A stretch of 12,369 nucleotides of DNA. It comes from Actinomycetes bacterium (GTDB lineage: Bacteria > Actinomycetota > Actinomycetes > Actinomycetales > Cellulomonadaceae). Of this stretch, positions 5,650 to 10,590 are shown piece by piece; the first letter of the stretch is position 1, and every line of letters starts with the position of its first letter. The notes beneath the pieces were generated by a model that was given only the letters and a program-made list of their open reading frames with translations, made no database searches and was not told the origin of the DNA. The stretch spans positions 1 to 12,369 of the forward strand of contig JAEYXM010000094.1 of NCBI GenBank assembly GCA_023428465.1. The letters run 5' to 3'. A program made the translations under genes and the position numbers.

Positions 5650-7250
5650 TGCGCACGGTATTCCACAACGGTGTGGTGCATGCGCGCGCAGACGGCGGCG
5701 AGGTCTCTGTCGTCGTCGTCGAGGACGGCCGGATCGTCTGGCTCGGGAGCACCGACCAGCTGGGCGCGCTGGACCCCGACGACGTGGTGGTGGACCTGGA
5801 CCGGGCGTTCGTCGCGCCGGCGTTCGTCGACGCCCACGTGCACCTGCTCGAGACGGGTCTGGCGCTTGTCGGCGTCGACCTGGCGAGCGCGACGTCGCTC
5901 GGTGCTGCACTCGACCGCATCGAGCGGGCCGCGAGCCACGACATGGACCCCGTCCTCGCGCACGGCTGGGACGAGAGCGGCTGGCCCGAGCGCCGCCCTC
6001 CGACGCGGGCCGAGCTCGACCGGGCCGGGGGCGGTCGGGCCGTCTACGCGGCACGGGCGGACCTGCACTCGGCTGTCGTGTCGAGTGCGCTCGCCGCGAG
6101 TGCCGGCTGCGCCGAGGTGGAGGGATGGCGCGAGGACGGCCTCGTCACCGGCGACGCACACGCACGCGCCCGCCGCGCCATCCGGGACCTGCCCGAGGAC
6201 CGCCGCATGGAGGTGTGCGGGGCGGCCCTCGCCGACGCCGCGGCCCAGGGGCTCGTGAGCGTCCACGAGCACTCCAACGCGGTCCTGGACACCCGGGAGA
6301 GCCTGGCGTCCCTCATCGCCGCCACGTCCGAGCCCGGCCCGGGGCTGCCTGAGGTCGTGGGCTACCGCGGCGAGCTGTGCGAGACGGTCGACGACGCGCA
6401 CGCCCTCCTCGAGGAGATCCCCGACCTCACGGGCATCGGGGGCGACCTCGTGGTCGACGGGTCGCTGGGGTCCCGCACGGCGGCCCTGCGCAGCCCTTAC
6501 GCCGACGGCGAGCCCGGCCACCGCGGCGTCCTGCACCTGACGGCCGAGCAGATCGCCGACCACGTGGTGGCGGTGACCCGGGCGGGCCGGCAGGCCGCGT
6601 TCCACGTCATCGGGGACCGGGCGATGGAGGAGGTCCTGCTCGGCTTCCAGGCGGCCTCGGAGGTCGACGGCCTCGAGCACCTACGCGGCATGGGCCACCG
6701 GATCGAGCACGCCGAGATGGTGGACACGGCGGCGATGGCCCGCATCCTCCTGTTCGGGCTCATCGTGAGCGGGCAGCCGGCGTTCGACGCCACGTGGGGC
6801 GGGCCGGAGGGCATGTACGCCCAGCGCCTGGGCCGCACCCGTGCCGGGGACATGAACCCCTACGCGGACCTGCTGGACGCCGGTGTGCCGCTCGCGTTCG
6901 GGTCGGACAGCCCCGTGACACCGTTCGACCCGTGGGGCGGGGTCCGCGCCGCGGTGCACCACACCGAGGCGAGCGAGCGACTCACTCCGCTGTCCGCGTT
7001 CCGGGCGCACACCGTGGGCGGCTGGCACGCTGCGGGGCGGACGGGTGCGGGCATCGGCGAGCTGAAGGTGGGCGCGCCGGCGCACTTCGCGGTCTGGCGG
7101 GTCGCGCGCCTCGCTGCGCCGACGTCGTCCCGGCTGTCCGCATGGCACGACGAACCGCCGCCGCTGCCCCTGCCGGACCTGGCGGAGGACCTGCCGGAGC
7201 CCGAGTGCGTCCTGACCGTGCGCGACGGCGTCGTCATCCACGGCCGGTGA
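5649..7250 (+). CDS. YtcJ-type metal-dependent amidohydrolase (amidohydrolase family 3)
   Basis: This 533-residue protein belongs to the amidohydrolase superfamily, zinc-type TIM-barrel hydrolases acting on amide or related bonds. Visible motifs: the metal-binding DAHVH (61-65) after a small N-terminal beta domain, GWDES (106-110) typical of the family 3 branch, SVHEH (204-208) at the strand where other members have a metal-ligand or Asp region, VDGSLGSRTA (269-278), HVIGDRA (319-325) with a likely metal His, RIEHAE (351-356) with a second His, and the catalytic Asp of FGSDSPV (418-424). No signal peptide or membrane segment is seen, so it is probably cytoplasmic. The family includes N-substituted formamide deformylases and many members of unknown substrate; the substrate cannot be predicted. 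It has its own leaderless promoter and a hairpin region after its stop, so it is likely a single-gene unit. Confidence 0.88.
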   Translation: MRTVFHNGVVHARADGGEVSVVVVEDGRIVWLGSTDQLGALDPDDVVVDLDRAFVAPAFVDAHVHLLETGLALVGVDLASATSLGAALDRIERAASHDMDPVLAHGWDESGWPERRPPTRAELDRAGGGRAVYAARADLHSAVVSSALAASAGCAEVEGWREDGLVTGDAHARARRAIRDLPEDRRMEVCGAALADAAAQGLVSVHEHSNAVLDTRESLASLIAATSEPGPGLPEVVGYRGELCETVDDAHALLEEIPDLTGIGGDLVVDGSLGSRTAALRSPYADGEPGHRGVLHLTAEQIADHVVAVTRAGRQAAFHVIGDRAMEEVLLGFQAASEVDGLEHLRGMGHRIEHAEMVDTAAMARILLFGLIVSGQPAFDATWGGPEGMYAQRLGRTRAGDMNPYADLLDAGVPLAFGSDSPVTPFDPWGGVRAAVHHTEASERLTPLSAFRAHTVGGWHAAGRTGAGIGELKVGAPAHFAVWRVARLAAPTSSRLSAWHDEPPPLPLPDLAEDLPEPECVLTVRDGVVIHGR

Positions 7251-7261
7251 GGCGCAGGCGC

Positions 7262-7300
7262 GACACGCCGCGCAGACACGCCGCGCGGGCGATGCGTGTC
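7262..7300 (+). terminator. direct repeat plus hairpin, probable terminator of the amidohydrolase gene
   Basis: GACACGCCGCGC occurs at 7262-7273 and again at 7275-7286. The start of the second copy, GACACGC (7275-7281), is perfectly complementary to GCGTGTC (7294-7300) with a 12-base loop that can itself partly fold. The first copy can pair with the same downstream arm, so two alternative stems are possible. It begins 11 bases past the stop codon. No T-tract follows. Confidence 0.5.
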
Positions 7301-7323
7301 ACCCGATCGGACCACTAGCGCGG

Positions 7324-7350
7324 TGACCTGCACTGATGGCTCTGACCTGC
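7324..7350 (+). repeat. TGACCTGC direct repeats, 19-bp period, upstream of a promoter
   Basis: TGACCTGC is found at 7324-7331 and 7343-7350, a 19-base period close to two helical turns. The second copy ends 12 bases before the TTGACT -35 hexamer at 7363. Spacing and phase would suit an activator or repressor binding one DNA face, but eight-base repeats can occur by chance. Confidence 0.4.
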
Positions 7351-7362
7351 GAAGACATCGTC

Positions 7363-7390
7363 TTGACTCAACGATGGAAGCGGGTAGTTT
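7363..7390 (+). promoter_or_regulatory. SigA-like promoter TTGACT-N16-TAGTTT, distal to lnt
   Basis: TTGACT (7363-7368) and TAGTTT (7385-7390) are separated by 16 bases, giving the best -35/-10 pair in the window. Predicted transcription start is near 7397, about 164 bases upstream of the lnt GTG. It would make either a long lnt leader or a separate small RNA. It lies within a local AT-rich island. Confidence 0.5.
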
Positions 7391-7488
7391 TCCAGTGTTC
7401 CCTCCGACGGACGCAGCGTCCCGCCGCCGCACGGCGCCGGTGGCGCGCACGGGAGGACACCGGCTGGGCCCGCGCGTTCAGTAGACAA

Positions 7489-7503
7489 CGGACGATCCGT
7501 CCG
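7489..7503. repeat. palindrome CGGAC-GATCC-GTCCG, copy 1
   Basis: Five-base arms flank a five-base centre. A copy differing at one base lies in the rbpA leader (10434-10448). This copy is centred about 65 bases upstream of the lnt start codon, a plausible regulator position, but chance is possible. Confidence 0.4.
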
Positions 7504-7548
7504 GTCCGAAGGACGCGCGGGCCAGTCAGCCGGTCCCGCCGCCGCAGT

Positions 7549-7561
7549 TAGGCTTGCGCCG
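7549..7561 (+). promoter_or_regulatory. leaderless -10 element (TAGGCT) for lnt
   Basis: TAGGCT at 7549-7554 is followed by six bases and the GTG at 7561. This predicts a leaderless lnt-ppm1 transcript and supports the chosen start. No Shine-Dalgarno or clear -35 hexamer is visible. Confidence 0.62.
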
Positions 7562-9162
7562 TGCCGTTCCATGCCCCCCGACGCCGGACGTCGTTGCTCC
7601 TGGCGGTCGGGGGAGGGCTCCTCCTCGATGCAGGCTTTCCGGGCCTCGGCTGGTGGCCGCTGACCTTCGTCGCCCTCGCGGTGCTCTTCGTCGCTCTCGG
7701 GCGCGACAGCGCTCGCTGGGGCTTCCTCGTCGGCTTCCTCTTCGGTGCCGCGTTCTTCATCCCGCACCTGGCGTGGATCGACGGGACCGTCGGGGTCGTG
7801 CCGTGGTTCGCGCTCTCGCTCGCCGAGGGCGCGATCGTCGGGCTCTTCGGCGCCGGCTGGGCATGGGCCCGGCGCGGGGCCGTCATCTGGACGCGCGCCC
7901 GCCTGCAGGTCCCGGTGTTCGCCCTGCTGTGGGTCGGCACGGAGGAGCTGCGCGCCGTCGCGCCGTTCGGCGGCTTCCCCTGGGGGCGGGTGGCGTTCGC
8001 GCACGCGGACAGCCCGGTCGGGGCCCTCGCCAGCCTGGGCGGCGTCCCGCTCGTGTCGGGCGTCGTCGCCCTCATCGGCGCCGTCCTGGCCCTCGCCTTC
8101 CTCGCGCTGCGGCGCCTGGACGTGGGTACGGCCAGCGGGTGCGTCCTGCTCGCCATCGCGCTCCTCGTCGGCGGGCTCCTCGTCCCGCTGGACACGTCGG
8201 CCCAGTCCGGGCGCCTGACCATCGCCGCCGTGCAGGGCAACGTGCCCAACCGCGGGCTCGACTCCTTCTCGCAGGCCCGAGAGGTGCTCGAGAACCACCT
8301 GACGGGCACGGCCGCGCTGACGGACAGGGTCGACCCGGGCGAGCTCGACCTCATCCTCTGGCCCGAGAACTCGACCGACATCAACCCGCGCGCGAACGCC
8401 GACGCCGCCGCGGCTGTCACGGCGGTCGCGCAGGCCCTCGACGCTCCCATCCTGGTGGGGACGGACCGGTACCCCGAGGGCGGCGGCCGCTACAACGAGA
8501 GCGTCCTGTGGGACCCGGTCGTGGGCGCTGTCGACAGCTACGCCAAGCAGCACCCCGCGCCGTTCGCCGAGTACATCCCCTTCCGGGACCTCGCGCGGCG
8601 GTTCTCCGAGGACGTGGACCGGGTCCGGACGGACATGAGCGCCGGGACCGAGGTCGGGATCATCGAGCTGACGTCGGAGCGCCTGGGCCGCGTGGTGCCC
8701 ATCGGTGTCGGGATCTGCTTCGAGGTGGCGTACGACGACCTGATCCGCGACGCCGTGGCGGCGGGCGCGGAGGTGCTCGTCATCCCCACGAACAACGCGA
8801 ACTTCGGCATGAGCGACGAGTCGACGCAGCAGCTCGCGATGTCGCAGCTGCGCGCGATCGAGCACGGGCGTGCGACGGTCCAGATCTCGACGGTCGGGGT
8901 CAGTGCCGTGATCAGCCCCGCGGGCGTGGTCCGCGAGCGCACCGAGCTGTTCACCGCCGATCAGATGGTGGCCACCGTGCCGCTGCGCACGGAGCTCACG
9001 CTCGCGACCCGCTTCGGTGACCCGGTCACGTGGGCCTTCCGGGTCCTTGCGGTGGCCGCCGTGGCGTCGGGCATGGCGGGTGCGCGTACGATCCGGCGCG
9101 AGGCACGTCCCGGGCCGCAGGAGCACGGGCGCGCCGACCGGTCGAGGAGGACACGGCGATGA
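7561..9162 (+). CDS. lnt: apolipoprotein N-acyltransferase Lnt
   Basis: Lnt attaches a third acyl chain from a phospholipid to the N-terminal cysteine of lipoproteins, completing their maturation at the outer face of the plasma membrane. The 533-residue product has an N-terminal multi-helix membrane region (about residues 11-210, including the conserved ELRAVAPFGGFPWGR at 129-143) and then a nitrilase-like domain (about 219-475). The catalytic triad is intact: Glu269 in WPEN, Lys329 in YAKQHP and Cys386 in GICFE. TNNANFG (410-416) and RAIEHGR (431-437) are further family motifs. A final hydrophobic helix (about 490-507) precedes a basic tail. Length is normal. The GTG start rests on the leaderless -10 element. 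The stop overlaps the ppm1 ATG. In M. tuberculosis the equivalent two proteins are fused as Ppm1. Confidence 0.92.
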   Translation: MPFHAPRRRTSLLLAVGGGLLLDAGFPGLGWWPLTFVALAVLFVALGRDSARWGFLVGFLFGAAFFIPHLAWIDGTVGVVPWFALSLAEGAIVGLFGAGWAWARRGAVIWTRARLQVPVFALLWVGTEELRAVAPFGGFPWGRVAFAHADSPVGALASLGGVPLVSGVVALIGAVLALAFLALRRLDVGTASGCVLLAIALLVGGLLVPLDTSAQSGRLTIAAVQGNVPNRGLDSFSQAREVLENHLTGTAALTDRVDPGELDLILWPENSTDINPRANADAAAAVTAVAQALDAPILVGTDRYPEGGGRYNESVLWDPVVGAVDSYAKQHPAPFAEYIPFRDLARRFSEDVDRVRTDMSAGTEVGIIELTSERLGRVVPIGVGICFEVAYDDLIRDAVAAGAEVLVIPTNNANFGMSDESTQQLAMSQLRAIEHGRATVQISTVGVSAVISPAGVVRERTELFTADQMVATVPLRTELTLATRFGDPVTWAFRVLAVAAVASGMAGARTIRREARPGPQEHGRADRSRRTRR

Positions 9163-9983
9163 CGGCGAACGAGACAGGCCCGGGGGACGCCGGCCCGGGA
9201 CACCAGGCCCAGGGCCCGGGCGAGCAGCCTGTGCGCGTCCTGGTGGTCGTCCCGACCTACCAGGAGGCCGAGAGCCTGCCCGGCGTCGTACGGCGGCTGC
9301 GTGCTGCGGTCCCGACGGCGGACGTCCTGGTCGTCGACGACGCGAGCCCCGACGGCACCGGGCAGCTCGCCGACGCGATGGCGGCGGCGGACCGGGCGGT
9401 CCACGTGCTGCACCGGCCCGGCAAGGAGGGGCTCGGCGTCGCCTACGTCGCGGGCTTCCGCTGGGCCCTCGAGCGCGGGTACGACGTCGTCGTCGAGATG
9501 GACGCGGACGGCTCACACCTTCCCGAGCAGCTGCCGGACCTGCTCGAGCGCGTCCCCGACGCAGACCTGGTGATCGGCTCCCGGTGGGTGCCGGGGGGTA
9601 GCGTCGAGCGCTGGCCGTGGCACCGGCAGGCCCTCTCGCGGGGCGGCAACACCTACACCCGCCTGGCGCTCGGCCTTCCGGTGGCCGACGCCACGGCAGG
9701 GTTCCGTGCGTACCGGGCCGGCACGCTGGCGCGCATGCACCTCGACGAGGTCTCCTCGCACGGGTACTGCTTCCAGGTGGACATGGCGTGGCGGACGCAC
9801 CTGGCCGGCGGGACGATCCGCGAGGTGCCCATCCGCTTCGTGGAGCGGGTGGAGGGGCGGTCGAAGATGAGCCGCCGGATCGTGGGCGAGGCGCTCGTCA
9901 ACGTCACCGTCTGGGGTGCGCAGCACCGGTGGGGGCAGGTGCGGGAGGCGTTCGGGCGTCTGGCGCCGCGTCGGGGTCGCTAG
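9159..9983 (+). CDS. ppm1: polyprenol monophosphomannose synthase (GT2 family glycosyltransferase)
   Basis: The enzyme transfers mannose from GDP-mannose to polyprenyl phosphate at the cytoplasmic face, producing the lipid-linked donor for extracytoplasmic mannosylation of proteins and lipoglycans. The 274-residue product has a GT-A fold with PTYQE (32-36), VVDDASPDGT (58-67), the metal-binding DADGSH (115-120), GSRWVPGG (140-147) and AGFRAY (180-185). Residues 1-23 are a Gly/Pro/Gln-rich lead that is probably disordered. No C-terminal membrane helix is present, so it is the soluble bacterial type and may rely on Lnt for membrane docking, as reported for split mycobacterial forms. The ATG at 9159 overlaps the lnt stop, with GAGGAGG eight bases upstream; the open frame continues further upstream to 9030 but that lies inside lnt. 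Translationally coupled to lnt. Confidence 0.92.
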   Translation: MTANETGPGDAGPGHQAQGPGEQPVRVLVVVPTYQEAESLPGVVRRLRAAVPTADVLVVDDASPDGTGQLADAMAAADRAVHVLHRPGKEGLGVAYVAGFRWALERGYDVVVEMDADGSHLPEQLPDLLERVPDADLVIGSRWVPGGSVERWPWHRQALSRGGNTYTRLALGLPVADATAGFRAYRAGTLARMHLDEVSSHGYCFQVDMAWRTHLAGGTIREVPIRFVERVEGRSKMSRRIVGEALVNVTVWGAQHRWGQVREAFGRLAPRRGR

Positions 9984-10020
9984 CGGCAGACCCCGCGGGT
10001 CGCTGGGCGTGCACGCCGAA

Positions 10021-10050
10021 GCCCGCGTCGGCCTGTGGCCGAGCGCGGGC
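10021..10050. terminator. bidirectional terminator between convergent ppm1 and rbpA
   Basis: GCCCGCG (10021-10027) pairs with CGCGGGC (10044-10050) and TCGGCC (10028-10033) pairs with GGCCGA (10037-10042). This makes a 13-bp stem with one bulged G at 10043 and a TGT loop. It lies 37 bases after the ppm1 stop and 6 bases after the rbpA stop on the other strand. No T-tract is present on either side, common in high-GC actinobacteria. Confidence 0.75.
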
Positions 10051-10056
10051 AGGTGG

Positions 10057-10401
10057 TCAGGCGCTGCGGCGCAGCTTGCCGGCCCGCAGGAGCTCGAGCC
10101 GCTCGGTCAGCAGCTCCTCGAGCTCGCCGACGGTACGGCGCTCGAGCAGCATGTCCCAGTGCGTGCGCGGGGGCTTGCCCGCCTTGGGCTCGGGCTTGCT
10201 GGCGTCCCGCAGCAGGGCCTCGGTACCGCACCGGCACTCCCACACGACCGGGACGTCGGCCTGCGCGGCGAAGGGCAGCACGATCGTGTGACCGTTGGGG
10301 CAGTCGTAGTACGCCTCGAAACGCTCGGCGAACTCCACGCCGTCCTCGGACTCCATGCTGTGGGCGCCGATGCGGGTTCCCCGCAGTGAACGGTCCGCCA
10401 T
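10057..10401 (-). CDS. rbpA: RNA polymerase-binding protein RbpA
   Basis: RbpA is an actinobacterial transcription factor that binds RNA polymerase and the sigma factor (group 1 and some group 2), stabilising the open promoter complex; it also affects rifampicin tolerance. The 114-residue product has the N-terminal tail, a core beta domain with Cys34, His38, Cys56 and Cys58 (YYDCPNGH and WECRCG), matching the zinc-ligand positions of Streptomyces RbpA, a basic linker (about 69-79), and the sigma-interacting helix-turn-helix region (THWDMLLERRT at 80-90, then two Leu/Glu-rich helices) containing Arg88-Arg89. The start is fixed by a perfect AAGGAGG eight bases before ATG at 10401. It is preceded by a SigR/SigH-type promoter and is convergent with ppm1, as in M. 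tuberculosis. Confidence 0.96.
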   Translation of the reverse strand: MADRSLRGTRIGAHSMESEDGVEFAERFEAYYDCPNGHTIVLPFAAQADVPVVWECRCGTEALLRDASKPEPKAGKPPRTHWDMLLERRTVGELEELLTERLELLRAGKLRRSA

Positions 10402-10433
10402 GGCGACCTCCTCCTTAGCCGTACCGGGCGATC

Positions 10434-10448
10434 CGGACGATCTGTCCG
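10434..10448. repeat. palindrome CGGAC-GATCT-GTCCG, copy 2
   Basis: This differs by one base from the copy at 7489-7503. It lies in the predicted rbpA leader, 33 bases upstream of the start codon, where it could form a five-base-pair hairpin. It overlaps the -10 (GATCGT, 10442-10437) of a possible weak SigA promoter. Confidence 0.4.
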
Positions 10449-10464
10449 TCGCTCCTGGTGGGTC

Positions 10465-10491
10465 AACGCGTGGAAGCTGACGGGTGTTCCC
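10465..10491 (-). promoter_or_regulatory. SigR/SigH-type (disulfide stress) promoter of rbpA
   Basis: On the minus strand GGGAAC (10491-10486) is followed after exactly 18 bases by GTT (10467-10465). This matches the known SigR/SigH consensus GGAAY-N18-19-GTT. Expected transcription start is near 10456, leaving a leader of about 55 bases. The GTT is part of GTTGACC, so a SigA -35 (TTGACC, 10466-10461) overlaps it, with a weak -10 GATCGT 18 bases on. Streptomyces rbpA is known to be a SigR target. Confidence 0.7.
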
Positions 10492-10506
10492 GGCGACCGT
10501 GAAGGT

Positions 10507-10520
10507 CCGGTGAACACCGG
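10507..10520. repeat. inverted repeat CCGGTG-AA-CACCGG upstream of rbpA promoter
   Basis: Two perfect six-base arms are separated by two bases. It lies 16 bases upstream of the GGGAAC -35 of the rbpA promoter and about 70 bases downstream of the ABC exporter stop codon. It could be an operator or part of a small transcript-end stem. Confidence 0.4.
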
Positions 10521-10590
10521 CAATCTCGTGACGACCACACGGTCCCGTGAGTGGGCCGACCCCGCAACCGGAAGACACCGGGAGGGCGCG

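Larger units (their letters stand above)
7251..7560. other. 310-bp non-coding region between the amidohydrolase gene and lnt
   Basis: No convincing gene is present. From left to right it holds the repeat/hairpin at 7262-7300, a noticeably AT-richer stretch (about 7310-7400) with two TGACCTGC repeats and a SigA-like promoter at 7363-7390, a GC-rich stretch with a short palindrome at 7489-7503, and the leaderless -10 element for lnt at 7549. Short open frames here lack ribosome binding sites and recognisable product. The signal density suggests a regulatory region or a small RNA source. Confidence 0.6.

Noticed and set aside
4349..6352. 667-codon open frame on the plus strand
   Set aside because: It overlaps helY and the amidohydrolase in another frame and its product is an Arg/Gly/Ala/Pro-rich shadow without motifs.
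7395..7484. possible 29-codon leader peptide beginning with GTG just after the distal promoter
   Set aside because: The GTG is only four bases after the -10 hexamer, too close for the transcript to include it fully, and there is no ribosome binding site.
7336..7551. 71-codon open frame in the lnt upstream region
   Set aside because: It has no ribosome binding site, turns into Arg-rich sequence after about 25 residues, and starts upstream of the predicted transcription start at 7397.
9030..9158. upstream extension of the ppm1 frame to 9030
   Set aside because: This part lies inside the lnt coding end in another frame and adds no glycosyltransferase sequence. The ATG at 9159 has a GAGGAGG site at proper distance and the usual ATGA overlap.
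7315..9516. 733-codon open frame on the minus strand that covers lnt and the intergenic region
   Set aside because: It is antisense to lnt with its intact Glu-Lys-Cys triad; composition is that of a shadow. The few less biased residues at its end come from the AT-richer intergenic stretch.
10538..10549. CACGG-TC-CCGTG inverted repeat as terminator of the ABC exporter gene
   Set aside because: The stem is only five base pairs, lies more than 40 bases past the stop codon, and has no T-tract, so it is not supported well enough to list.
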